A DNA stretch of 8,923 nt from positions 1 to 8,923 of the forward strand of contig CAZMTB010000116.1 of assembly GCA_964569095.1 (NCBI GenBank), in the 5' to 3' direction. The stretch comes from JALWSI01 sp964569095 [NCBI: uncultured Aquificales bacterium]. Lineage in GTDB: Bacteria > Thermosulfidibacterota > Thermosulfidibacteria > Thermosulfidibacterales. The translations under genes were made by a program, and so were the position numbers. This document shows, piece by piece, positions 1-7,998 of this stretch (its first letter is position 1; each line of letters opens with the position of its first letter). Below the pieces are notes generated by a model, which was not told the DNA's origin, ran no database searches, and saw nothing but the letters and a program-made list of their open reading frames with translations.

Positions 1-21
1 AGCCATAGACACTTTGAGCTA

Positions 22-285
22 ATGGGAGCCGCCCTGGACAAGATAGACAGCAGGTACAGGTTGGCGGTTATCATCATGAAGAGAGCCAAGATGATCCAGG
101 CGGGAAAACCGGTGCTAATCAAGAGCAAGCACAGGAAGCCCGTGATCATCGCCCTGGACGAGTTCGTGAACGACAAGTTCACCTGGAGGGAGGCGACGGA
201 GAACGGGGCGCAGGAAGAGGTTGAGGAGGTGGTGGAGTTTGCCGAGGTGTCGGCAGACATAGTTCCTCCCAAAAGCGACGCCTGA
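22..285 (+). CDS. rpoZ: DNA-directed RNA polymerase omega subunit
   Basis: Omega is the small RNA polymerase subunit that binds the beta-prime C-terminal region and helps core assembly. The 87-residue product shows the omega signature: a DKIDSRYRL segment at residues 6-14, the KRAK helix at 20-23, and KPVIIALDEF at 39-48, equivalent to the conserved strand before the last helix. An acidic tail (EEVEEVVEF, about 65-73) follows. Length is within the family range. The start is uncertain: the same frame is open back to base 1 (reading SHRHFEL before the Met) and no Shine-Dalgarno sequence precedes ATG 22, so the real start may be upstream of the window. Alternatively the ATG overlaps a TAA stop at 20-22 in another frame (a TAATG junction), which would suggest coupling to an upstream gene. 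gmk often precedes rpoZ, but too little remains here to identify it. Family call is firm, start is not. Confidence 0.87.
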   Translation: MGAALDKIDSRYRLAVIIMKRAKMIQAGKPVLIKSKHRKPVIIALDEFVNDKFTWREATENGAQEEVEEVVEFAEVSADIVPPKSDA

Positions 286-307
286 AATAGCCTAAAAACC
301 CAAGAGA

Positions 308-1900
308 ATGCGGATCCGCCTGGCACTTCTCGTCCCTCTCCTCCTACTGCCCGCGGTTGCGTATTCAGGGACCGCCCCTTCCTGCAGAGACGCCATAGTG
401 ATGGGCTCCATAGGAGAGCCCAAGAGACTGATACCCATGCTGGCCTCCGACTCTGCCTCGGGAACCATCTCGGGATTCATCTTCAACGGTCTCCTCAAGT
501 ACGATAAGGACACGAGGCTAACGGGGGACCTTGCCGAGAGCTGGGAGGTATCCAAAGACGGGCTCACCATCACCTTTCACCTGAGGAGGGGCGTGAAGTG
601 GCAAGACGGCGCCCCCTTCACCTCGGCAGACGTGATGTTCACCCTGAAGAAACTGAGGGACCCGTCGGTAGCCACCCCCTACAGCGGAGACTACCTTATG
701 GTGAAGAGCGCTGAGGCCCCAGACAACTACACCTTCATCGTGCACTACGAGAAGCCCTTTGCCCCTGCCCTCTCCAGCTGGACCATGGGAATAATCCCAA
801 AGCACCTACTGGAAGGGGTGGACCTGAACACCACCAAGTTCAACAGGCATCCAGTGGGCACGGGACCGTACAGGCTCCTCTCCTGGGTAACGGGACAGAA
901 ACTGGTGCTGGGGGCAAATCCCAACTACTTTGAGGGAGAACCAGGGATATGCCGCATCATCTACCGGATAATACCCGATCCCACCACCATGTTCCTCGAG
1001 CTACAGTCTGGGGGGATAGACACCATGGGGCTCACGCCCTTCCAGTACGCCAGGCAGACAAACACGCCGGCCATCAAGAGAAACTTCCGTAAGTTTCGCC
1101 ATCCCTCCTTTGGCTACACCTACTTGGGATACAACCTGTCTCTACCCATGTTCCAGAGCCGCAAGGTGCGCCAGGCACTAACCATGGCAATCGACAGGGA
1201 GGCCATAGTAAGAATAGTGCTGCTGGGCCTTGGGCAACCATCAACGGGACCCTTCCCACCCTCATCATGGGCCAGGGATCCCTCCATTCCTCCCTATCCA
1301 TACGATCCCCAGAAGGCGAAAAGGTTCCTGGCAGAGGAGGGCTGGAGAGACACGAACGGCGACGGAATACTGGAGAAGAACGGAAAACCCTTCGAGTTCA
1401 CTATCATAACCAACCAGGGCAACAACCAAAGGGAGGCCGCCGCGGAGATCATCCAGGAGAACCTTAGAAGGGTGGGAATAAGGGTGAAGATAAGGGTCTT
1501 GGAATGGCAGGCAATGCTACACGCAATAATGGAGAGGAATTTCCAGGCCATCATCCTCGGTTGGTCCCTGGGATTCGAACCTGATCCTTACGACATCTGG
1601 CACTCGTCCAAGACAAAGCCCGGAGAGTTCAACTTCGTGGGCTACAAGAATCCCGAGGCAGACCGCCTCATGGAGGAGGCGAGGAGAATCTTCGACGTCA
1701 AGAAACGGGCAGAGCTTTACCACCGTTTCCAGAGGATCATCTGGGAGGACGAGCCCTACACCTTTCTCTACGTTCCAGACAGCCTCTCGGTCCTCCACCG
1801 CCGGTTCAAGAACGTTCACATGGAGAAGGCGGGCATCTGGTACAACTTCATACACTGGCGGGTTGACCCAAAGGACGTGAAGTACAAGGTGTCACCGTGA
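308..1900 (+). CDS. Periplasmic peptide/oligopeptide-type ABC solute-binding protein (SBP family 5)
   Basis: This is the extracytoplasmic receptor of a dipeptide/oligopeptide/nickel-class ABC importer (SBP_bac_5, DppA/OppA type). The 530-residue product starts with a signal peptide: Arg at 2 and 4, a hydrophobic core at about 5-18, and likely cleavage after AVA (18) or AYS (20). No lipobox cysteine is present, so it should be a soluble periplasmic protein. The family signature lies at about 75-118, including LAESWEVSKDGLTITFHLR and then WQDGAPFTSADV. PVGTGPYRL at 182-190 and the VRQALTMAIDREAIV stretch at 287-301 are also typical. DTNGDGILEKNG (348-359) is the EF-hand-like loop common in this family. 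No permease or ATPase genes lie nearby, so it is an orphan receptor in this window and its ligand cannot be deduced. Only a weak AAGAG precedes the ATG, but the signal peptide supports this start. The stop overlaps tsaD by 4 nt. Confidence 0.9.
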   Translation: MRIRLALLVPLLLLPAVAYSGTAPSCRDAIVMGSIGEPKRLIPMLASDSASGTISGFIFNGLLKYDKDTRLTGDLAESWEVSKDGLTITFHLRRGVKWQDGAPFTSADVMFTLKKLRDPSVATPYSGDYLMVKSAEAPDNYTFIVHYEKPFAPALSSWTMGIIPKHLLEGVDLNTTKFNRHPVGTGPYRLLSWVTGQKLVLGANPNYFEGEPGICRIIYRIIPDPTTMFLELQSGGIDTMGLTPFQYARQTNTPAIKRNFRKFRHPSFGYTYLGYNLSLPMFQSRKVRQALTMAIDREAIVRIVLLGLGQPSTGPFPPSSWARDPSIPPYPYDPQKAKRFLAEEGWRDTNGDGILEKNGKPFEFTIITNQGNNQREAAAEIIQENLRRVGIRVKIRVLEWQAMLHAIMERNFQAIILGWSLGFEPDPYDIWHSSKTKPGEFNFVGYKNPEADRLMEEARRIFDVKKRAELYHRFQRIIWEDEPYTFLYVPDSLSVLHRRFKNVHMEKAGIWYNFIHWRVDPKDVKYKVSP

Positions 1901-2897
1901 GCCACTCCCTGGTACTGGGCATAGAGACCTCCTGCGACGACACCTCTGTGGCACTGTTAGAAGGGGAGCGCAGGGTTCTCTCGTCGGTGGTATCCTCACA
2001 GAACGCCCTTCACGCCCCATTTGGCGGCATCGTGCCCGAGATAGCGGCACGCCGGCACCTGGAACTGATACTTCCCATAACCCGCCAGGTCCTGGAAGAG
2101 GCAGGGGTGGAACTGGAGCAGATCACGGGAATAGGGGTGACCACCCGCCCCGGGCTGGTTCCCTCACTCGTGGTGGGGCTCTCCTTTGCAAAGGCCCTGG
2201 CTCTGAGCAGGGGAATCCCATGGATAGGGGTAGACCACCTTGAGGCCCACATATTCGCCACCTTCTTAGAGAGAGAGGTAGAGTTCCCCTTCGTTGCAAT
2301 GGTGGTCTCAGGGGGCCACACCTCACTCTTCGTGGTGAAGGGATACGGCCACCTTCGGCTTCTGGGAGAGACCAGGGACGACGCGGCGGGAGAGGCCTTC
2401 GACAAGGTGGCATCCCTGCTGGGCCTCGGTTATCCCGGGGGACCGGTGATAGACAAGGCGGCAAGAGAAGGAGACCCTTCCCTAATAGAGCTTCCACGGC
2501 CCTACATGAGGGACTCCTGGGACTTCAGCTTCAGCGGCCTGAAAACCGCCGTGGTCCACGCCGTGGAAAAGATGGGGATAAGGCCTGGAGATCCAGAGGT
2601 GAAACACCTGGCAGCCTCTTTCCAGGAGGCGGTGGTGGACGTGCTGGTGGCCAAGGCACTCAGGGCCGCCAGAGAGCTCTCCATACCCAGAATAGTGGTG
2701 GCAGGAGGGGTTGCAGCAAACAGCAGGTTGAGAGAGAGGTTCGGCGATGCAGCCCAGGAGATGGGACTGGAGGTGACGGTTCCTCCCCTGAGCCTCTGCG
2801 GCGACAACGGGGCCATGGTGGCGTTCGTGGCCCGCTACAGGCTGGCTAGGGGAGAGAGAAGCCCCTGGGACGAGGACGTACGCTCGAGGGTGAGTTA

Positions 2898-2901
<4 letters not shown>
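1897..2901 (+). CDS. tsaD: tRNA N6-adenosine threonylcarbamoyltransferase
   Basis: TsaD (Kae1/YgjD/Gcp family) transfers the threonylcarbamoyl group from TC-AMP to A37 of ANN-decoding tRNAs, working with TsaB and TsaE in bacteria. The 334-residue length is typical. Visible motifs are LGIETSCDDTSVALL (7-21), the metal-binding HLEAH with His114 and His118, SGGHTSLF (138-145), GEAFDKVASLLGLGYPGG (165-182), GGVAANSRLR (270-279) and CGDNGAMVA (301-309), whose Asp303 is the third metal ligand. The usual GPGL near residue 85 reads RPGL followed by VPSL, a departure from the common glycine, though this site varies in the family. The start is GTG 1897, which overlaps the upstream TGA stop (GTGA, 4 nt) and implies translational coupling to the solute-binding protein gene. 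That pairing has no evident functional link. The stop codon lies within the -35 region of the presumed glnB promoter. Confidence 0.96.
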
Positions 2902-3306
<405 letters not shown>

Positions 3307-3321
3307 GAAGAGGAGGCTGCC

Positions 3322-3855
3322 ATGAGAATAGGCCCCTTGGAGGTGGAGTGCGTAAAGGGGAACATCGTTGAGCAACACGACATAGAGGCGATAGTCAACG
3401 CGGCAAACGCTATGCTCCGTCCCGGAGGGGGAGTGGCAGGCGCGATCCACAAGGCAGCGGGTCCCGGTCTGTACCAGGAGTGCAAACCCCTTGCTCCCAT
3501 CAAGACCGGCGAGGCAGTGATCACCTCGGGACACATGCTTCCCAACGCCTACGTGATCCACGCCCTTGGACCTGTCTACGCGGCCGAGGAGGACCCCGCC
3601 TCGAAGCTGGCTGAGACCTACAGGAACTGCCTGAGAAGGGCCGAGGAGAAGGGGGTAAAAAGCGTGGCCTTCCCCGCAATATCCACGGGCATCTTTGGGT
3701 ATCCCATGGAGGAGGCAGCCCGCGTCGCCTTTGAGACCATCAAGGAAGAGGCCCCCCGCTTACAGAGCGTAAGGTTGGTCAGGTTCGTCCTCTTCGCCCA
3801 AGAAGACTACGAGCTCCACGAGAGGGTGATGGAGGAAGTGCTGGGAAAGGCATAG
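3322..3855 (+). CDS. Macro-domain protein (ADP-ribose-binding family, MacroD-like but lacking the usual Asp)
   Basis: Macro domains bind ADP-ribose and related nucleotides; MacroD/YmdB members remove O-acetyl or protein-linked ADP-ribose. The 177-residue protein is a single macro domain. Motifs are VKGNI (11-15), IVNAANAML (24-32), GGGVAGAIHKAAG (35-47), GEAVITSGHMLPNAYVIHALGP (63-84) and the phosphate loop AFPAISTGIFGYP (116-128). In catalytic MacroD/YmdB proteins the glycine-rich loop reads GGGVDG; here Ala39 replaces that Asp, while the Asn pair (26, 29) and the phosphate loop remain. Archaeal AF1521-type domains also have GGGVA, so binding should be kept but hydrolysis is uncertain. A good ribosome binding site, AGGAGG (3311-3316), lies 5 nt before the ATG. 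Fifteen nt separate it from glnB and ten from the transporter gene, so cotranscription is likely. A link between ADP-ribose signalling and PII is speculation. Confidence 0.92.
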   Translation: MRIGPLEVECVKGNIVEQHDIEAIVNAANAMLRPGGGVAGAIHKAAGPGLYQECKPLAPIKTGEAVITSGHMLPNAYVIHALGPVYAAEEDPASKLAETYRNCLRRAEEKGVKSVAFPAISTGIFGYPMEEAARVAFETIKEEAPRLQSVRLVRFVLFAQEDYELHERVMEEVLGKA

Positions 3856-3865
3856 GCAAGCCAGC

Positions 3866-5158
3866 ATGAAGTACACCCAAGAAGAGCTCTTCGAGAGGCT
3901 CAAGGAGAACCTACTGGCCGAGCGGACGGCCATACGCCTCTACTGGCAGCAGTCAAACACCGTGGACGACCCAGAGGTGGCCTTTCTGCTTAGATTCGTG
4001 GCCAGCACGGAGGCCCACCACGCCGAGGAGCTCGCCTCTTGCATACGCCTGATGGGCAAAACCCCTCCCCCGGGGATCTCGCCAAGCGAGAAGGACATCT
4101 CGGAGTTGATGGAGGGGCTGAAGAGCGAGGAAGACCTCTTGCGCCTCAACATGGTGCTGGAGGAGACCGCCGCCAACGCCTACCGCCGGGACGCGAGGAG
4201 GTGTTCAGACCCAGAGATCTCACAGGTTCTGTTGCACCTCATGGAGGACGAGCTGAACCACGCCAGCATGTTCCTGGAGGCCATCTACCGCATCAGAAAG
4301 GATACCCACGCCGGGGAGGACGCACTGTCGGTCTTCTCCGTGGCACTGGAGAGGGGAAAGAAGACGCTGAGCCGCCCCTGGCTGGAGATGGCCATGTCTG
4401 GGGTGATTGGCGCCATACACGTGACCTTCGGGGCCGTTGCCATGTCGGCGGCGGCGGGAGCAGTCCAACCCTACGTAGGGGGACACCTGGCATCCCTGGT
4501 TGGCGCAATATTCTTCCCCATAGGGTTCTTCCTGCTCAAGCTATCCCAGAGCGAGCTCTTCACCGAGAACTTCCTGATCCCCGTGGTGCCGGTGCTCGAC
4601 AGGGAGGCCCCACTGGGATCACTATTGAAGCTGTGGAGCCTAACCCTGGTGGGCAACCTGGCGGGGGCCATTCTATTCGCACTCCTGGTCTACCTCGGAG
4701 GCAAGAACTCCCTGGGTATCCTGCCCGCCCACCACTTAGTGGAACTCGCCAGCTTCAAGATGTCACGCTCATGGCACGAGACCTTCATGAGCGCCGTGTT
4801 CGCAGGTGCAATAATCACCACAATGACCTGGCTCGTGCTGGCCACAAAGAGCGACGTGGCAAAGCTGATGGCCATATGGAGCTGCATATTCGTTATGGCA
4901 ATAGGATCCTTCACCCACGTGGTGGTCTCCACCTCCGAGGTGCTCCTGGGGGCGATCTACGGGGCCCACATAACCCTGGAGGGCTGGCTCACCAGGCTCT
5001 TCATCCCCGCCTCCTTAGGCAACCTGGCCGGGGGTATGTTCTTGATCGCCCTCTTGCACTACCTGCAGGTGCTTCACGCCAAGAAGATGGAGATGGCCTA
5101 CCAGCAAAAGAAGAGGAAGGCCTGGGAAGAGGTGATCAGCAAGAGACTGAGGCTGTGA
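3866..5158 (+). CDS. Ferritin-like diiron domain fused to a YfdC-type formate/nitrite-family (FNT) channel
   Basis: The 430-residue protein has two parts. Residues 1-145 form a four-helix ferritin/rubrerythrin-like domain with candidate diiron ligands in the canonical order: Glu19, Glu49-x-x-His52, Glu99 or Glu100, and Glu129-x-x-His132. Residues 170-406 form an FNT membrane domain with six predicted helices (about 174-200, 207-227, 252-277, 303-327, 333-360, 378-404). SELFTENFLIPVVPVL (229-244) and SFTHVVVSTSEVL (348-360) match the E. coli YfdC branch by memory; His351 corresponds to the central pore histidine of FocA. FocA/NirC relatives pass formate, nitrite or hydrosulfide as pentamers; the YfdC branch has no settled substrate. 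YfdC has a much shorter N-terminus, so the ferritin-like part is an addition. MbfA, a ferritin-like/VIT1 iron exporter, has the same arrangement with another membrane domain. The tail (405-430) is basic and cytosolic. There is no good ribosome binding site (only AAAGG 15 nt upstream), so translation may be coupled to the macro gene. Domain calls are strong, function is open. Confidence 0.88.
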   Translation: MKYTQEELFERLKENLLAERTAIRLYWQQSNTVDDPEVAFLLRFVASTEAHHAEELASCIRLMGKTPPPGISPSEKDISELMEGLKSEEDLLRLNMVLEETAANAYRRDARRCSDPEISQVLLHLMEDELNHASMFLEAIYRIRKDTHAGEDALSVFSVALERGKKTLSRPWLEMAMSGVIGAIHVTFGAVAMSAAAGAVQPYVGGHLASLVGAIFFPIGFFLLKLSQSELFTENFLIPVVPVLDREAPLGSLLKLWSLTLVGNLAGAILFALLVYLGGKNSLGILPAHHLVELASFKMSRSWHETFMSAVFAGAIITTMTWLVLATKSDVAKLMAIWSCIFVMAIGSFTHVVVSTSEVLLGAIYGAHITLEGWLTRLFIPASLGNLAGGMFLIALLHYLQVLHAKKMEMAYQQKKRKAWEEVISKRLRL

Positions 5159-5162
5159 GAGC

Positions 5163-7862
5163 CTACGCCACCTTGCCGCAGCAGTGCTTGTACTTCTTGC
5201 CGCTTCCGCAGGGGCAGGGCTCGTTCCTCCCTATCTTTCTCCCCTCTCTCCTGTAGGTCTGCCCCGTGGGCATGTCTCCCCTGTGCTCCTTGTACCTCCG
5301 CCTCTCCCTGCGGGACATGGCTCTCTGCTGCTGCTCCTCCTCGGAAACGATCTGGACCTTGAATAGGGTGGATAGCACCTGCTCTCTCAAGCGGCTCAGC
5401 ATGTCAACGAAGAGCTCGTAGCTCTCCTTCTTGTACTCGCTCAAGGGATCCTTCTGCCCGTATCCTCTGAGGCCTATTCCCTCCCTGAGATGGTCCATCG
5501 CCAGCAGGTGTTCCCTCCACATGCCGTCCAGGGTGTAGAGCATGACCATGCGCTCCAGACCCCTCATGCCCTCGGGGGTGCCCTCCTCTTCCTTCTTCTC
5601 GTACTCCGCCCTGAGAAGCCCCTCTATGTGCTCTCTCAGCTGGGGACGGGAGGGATAGTTCTTGAGCGCTTCTGGGTCCAGCTTGACGGAGAAGACCCTC
5701 TCAACCTCCTTGGCAAGAGAGGCGTAGTTCTCCTCCTCTATCTCCCCCTTCTCCGGGATGTTGGCGTTCACCATCTCCTCCACCGCCTCGGAGAGCATAT
5801 CCATGATATCCTCCCGCAGGTCCTTTCCCTCCAGTATGGCCCTGCGCTGGCTGTAGATGGCCTCCCTCTGCTTGTTGAGCACGTCGTCGTACTCAAGCAG
5901 GTGTTTCCTTATCTCGAAGTTGTGGGCCTCCACCTTGCGCTGGGCGTTCTCGATAGCCTTGGAGATCATGGGATGCTCTATGGGCTCCCCCTCTTCCATG
6001 CCCAGCTTCTCCATTATCTTGGATATGCGCTCCGAGCCGAATATTCTGAGAAGGTCGTCCTCCAAAGAGAGGAAGAACCTGGACGAACCGGGATCGCCCT
6101 GCCGACCCGCCCTTCCCCTGAGCTGGTTGTCCACCCTGCGCGCCTCGTGGCGCTCGGTGCCTATTATGTGGAGACCACCGAGCTCTATCACCTTCTGGTG
6201 TTCGGCCTCGGTTATCTCCTTGGCCTTCCTCAGGGCCTCTTCCCACTCCTCCTCGGGAATCTCGCCCTCGCTTGCGTACTTCTTGAGAAGGCTTGCCTTC
6301 GCCAGAGCCTCGGGGTTGCCCCCCAGGAGAATGTCGGTTCCCCTACCGGCCATGTTGGTGGCTATGGTCACCGCACCTACCCTGCCCGCCTGCGCTATGA
6401 TCTCGGCCTCTCTCTCGTGGTGCTTGGCGTTGAGAACGTGGTGGCGCACCCTTCTCTTCTTCAGCATGGCAGAGAGCTTCTCGGAGTTCTCTATGGAGGT
6501 GGTACCCACCAGTATGGGTTGCCCCTTCTTGTTGAGTTCCACTATCTCGTCCACCACCGCCTTGAACTTCTCTCTCTGGGTACGGTAGACCACATCGGGA
6601 TAGTCTATTCGGATCATGGGTTTGTGGGTGGGAATCTCGATGACGTCGAGGTTGTATATCTCCATGAACTCCCCGGCCTCGGTGGCAGCGGTTCCCGTCA
6701 TCCCCGCAAGCTTGTCGTACATCCTGAAGTAGTTCTGGAAGGTGATGGTGGCCAGGGTCTGGTTCTCGCTCTCTATCTTCACCCTCTCCTTGGCCTCTAT
6801 CGCCTGGTGCAATCCGTCGCTCCACCGCCGTCCCGGCATGAGGCGACCCGTAAACTCGTCCACGATCACCACCTTGCCGTCTTGTATCACGTAGTCCACG
6901 TCCCGTTTGAAGAGGGTATGTGCCTTGAGCGCCTGCTCTACGTGGTGGAGCATCCTGATGTTCGAGGGATCGTAGAGGTTCTCCACCCCCAGAAGCTCTT
7001 CCACCTTTGCCATGCCCTCCTCGGTTAGCATGGCGCTATGGGCCTCCTCGTCTATCTCGTAGTCCACGTCCTTCTTCAGCTTGGCAACCACGGCGTCCGC
7101 CTTGTAGTAGAGGCCGGGATCCTCCTCCGCGGGGCCGGAGATAATGAGGGGAGTACGGGCCTCGTCTATGAGGATGGGATCCACCTCGTCAACGATGGCG
7201 TAGTGAAGCTCCCTCTGTACGCAGTCCTCTATCTCCCACGCCATGTTGTCCCTCAGGTAGTCGAACCCAAACTCGTTGTTCTGGCCGTAGGTGATGTCTG
7301 CAGCGTAGGCCTCTCTCCTTTCGCAGGGCACCAGCTTGGCAACGAACCTCTTGGGATTGTCCCACTGGACCAGGAAGGAGGCATCGTGCTGTATCACCCC
7401 CACCGAGAGCCCCAGAAAGAGGTATATGGGCCCCATCCAGAGGGCATCCCTTCTGGCGAGGTAGTCGTTCACCGTGACAAGGTGGGCACCCTTACCGCTC
7501 AGTGCATTGAGGTACATAGGCATGGAGGCCACGAGGGTCTTGCCCTCGCCCGTCTTCATCTCTGCGATCTTGCCCTGGTGCAGCACTATGCCCCCCATCA
7601 CCTGGACGTCGTACGGTTTCAAGCCAATGGTTCGCCAGGCCACCTCTTTGACCAGGGCAAATGCCTCGAAGAGGAGGTCGTCCTCCGATTCACCGTCAAG
7701 TACGCGACTTCTAAGCTCCTCACCCCGCCTCTTCAGCTCATCGTTGGAGAGGGTGCTCATCTCGGGGTCCAACTCCTTCACCTTCTTCACAAGAGGCCAC
7801 AGTTTCTTGATCTCTCTGTCGTTTCTTGTTCCTATGACCTTCTCGATAAGCTTCATGAACAT
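5163..7862 (-). CDS. secA: Preprotein translocase ATPase subunit SecA
   Basis: SecA is the cytoplasmic motor that drives unfolded preproteins through SecYEG. The chosen start, ATG 7862, gives 899 residues and an N-terminus [20 protein letters not shown] of normal SecA type, with ribosome binding site GGGAGGA 8 nt upstream. The reading frame stays open further to a TTG at 7952, but that adds 30 unrelated residues and is rejected. ATG 7856 is also possible. Landmarks are Walker [10 protein letters not shown] (102-110), Walker B DEVDP (225-229) followed by [14 protein letters not shown], the preprotein cross-linking domain to about 340, [15 protein letters not shown] (503-517), an NBD2 insert at about 518-550 as in Gram-negative Sec[11 protein letters not shown] (583-592), the scaffold/wing domains, and a C-terminal zinc site with Cys883, Cys885, Cys894 and Cys895 that binds SecB and lipid. 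Two oddities are Pro229 where Ser is usual (DEVDS), and an extra NBD1 segment at 163-180. It is monocistronic here and convergent with the transporter gene, 4 nt apart. Confidence 0.97.
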   Translation of the reverse strand: MFMKLIEKVIGTRNDREIKKLWPLVKKVKELDPEMSTLSNDELKRRGEELRSRVLDGESEDDLLFEAFALVKEVAWRTIGLKPYDVQVMGGIVLHQGKIAEMKTGEGKTLVASMPMYLNALSGKGAHLVTVNDYLARRDALWMGPIYLFLGLSVGVIQHDASFLVQWDNPKRFVAKLVPCERREAYAADITYGQNNEFGFDYLRDNMAWEIEDCVQRELHYAIVDEVDPILIDEARTPLIISGPAEEDPGLYYKADAVVAKLKKDVDYEIDEEAHSAMLTEEGMAKVEELLGVENLYDPSNIRMLHHVEQALKAHTLFKRDVDYVIQDGKVVIVDEFTGRLMPGRRWSDGLHQAIEAKERVKIESENQTLATITFQNYFRMYDKLAGMTGTAATEAGEFMEIYNLDVIEIPTHKPMIRIDYPDVVYRTQREKFKAVVDEIVELNKKGQPILVGTTSIENSEKLSAMLKKRRVRHHVLNAKHHEREAEIIAQAGRVGAVTIATNMAGRGTDILLGGNPEALAKASLLKKYASEGEIPEEEWEEALRKAKEITEAEHQKVIELGGLHIIGTERHEARRVDNQLRGRAGRQGDPGSSRFFLSLEDDLLRIFGSERISKIMEKLGMEEGEPIEHPMISKAIENAQRKVEAHNFEIRKHLLEYDDVLNKQREAIYSQRRAILEGKDLREDIMDMLSEAVEEMVNANIPEKGEIEEENYASLAKEVERVFSVKLDPEALKNYPSRPQLREHIEGLLRAEYEKKEEEGTPEGMRGLERMVMLYTLDGMWREHLLAMDHLREGIGLRGYGQKDPLSEYKKESYELFVDMLSRLREQVLSTLFKVQIVSEEEQQQRAMSRRERRRYKEHRGDMPTGQTYRREGRKIGRNEPCPCGSGKKYKHCCGKVA

Positions 7863-7870
7863 AGACGCAT

Positions 7871-7877
7871 TCCTCCC
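7871..7877 (-). promoter_or_regulatory. Ribosome binding site deciding the secA start
   Basis: On the minus strand GGGAGGA lies 8 nt before ATG 7862. This spacing is ideal and supports the MFMKL start over the longer TTG-initiated reading. Confidence 0.7.
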
Positions 7878-7892
7878 TTCTTCCTTGAACCC

Positions 7893-7899
7893 ATATATA
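7893..7899 (-). promoter_or_regulatory. Possible secA -10 element
   Basis: The minus strand reads TATATAT here, about 31 nt before the secA ATG, which would give a leader near 25 nt. Upstream at 16-18 nt there is no convincing -35 hexamer (about ATTCCC), so the promoter may depend on an activator or the match may be chance. Confidence 0.28.
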
Positions 7900-7933
7900 C
7901 ACCCTGCAGCGCCCAAGGGAATAGCGGCCAAAC

Positions 7934-7962
7934 TTGCCCCCCAGAGCCTCAAGGGATATTTA
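7934..7962 (+). promoter_or_regulatory. Possible promoter for the prepilin peptidase gene
   Basis: TTGCCC (7934-7939, four of six matches to TTGACA) and TATTTA (7957-7962, three of six matches to TATAAT) are 17 nt apart, within the 132-nt divergent region before the prepilin peptidase. The -10 is weak. It is the best plus-strand candidate I found in that gap. Confidence 0.28.
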
Positions 7963-7988
7963 GGCCCAAAGGCGCTTCACCAGGCAAA

Positions 7989-7998
7989 AAGGAGGTGA
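7989..7998 (+). promoter_or_regulatory. Near-perfect Shine-Dalgarno sequence with misplaced start codon
   Basis: AAGGAGGTGA is complementary to the 16S rRNA tail over ten bases. The only conventional codon close by in the prepilin peptidase frame is GTG 7995, which lies inside this element. A start at normal spacing would fall at 8004, where the codon is TTA. Confidence 0.7.

Noticed and set aside
2-22. End of an upstream gene (frame reading AIDTLS then TAA), possibly gmk
   Set aside because: Only six residues are visible and the rpoZ frame is also open to the edge, so neither the existence nor the identity of the gene can be supported.
4039-5256. 405-codon open frame in a shifted frame over the transporter fusion
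   Set aside because: The translation is rich in Gly, Arg and Pro without domains, while the overlapping frame has clear ferritin-like and FNT motifs.
5490-7028. Long plus-strand open frame (512 codons) opposite secA
   Set aside because: Its codons are exactly the reverse complements of secA codons. Stops would need TTA, CTA or TCA codons in secA, which this organism avoids, so the frame stays open without coding. The translation shows no family features.
7863-7952. 30-residue N-terminal extension of SecA from TTG 7952
   Set aside because: It has no SecA similarity, and a good ribosome binding site and canonical N-terminus occur at ATG 7862. The segment is the intergenic leader.
7908-7976. 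AGCGCC / GGCGCT inverted pair in the secA-pilD intergenic region
   Set aside because: Six bases separated by 57 nt is expected by chance in sequence of this composition and does not align with the candidate promoters.
7038-7994. 319-codon upstream extension of the prepilin peptidase frame across secA
   Set aside because: Same antisense effect of secA codon choice. The peptidase motifs begin only after 8050, and a strong Shine-Dalgarno sequence at 7989 marks the real start area.
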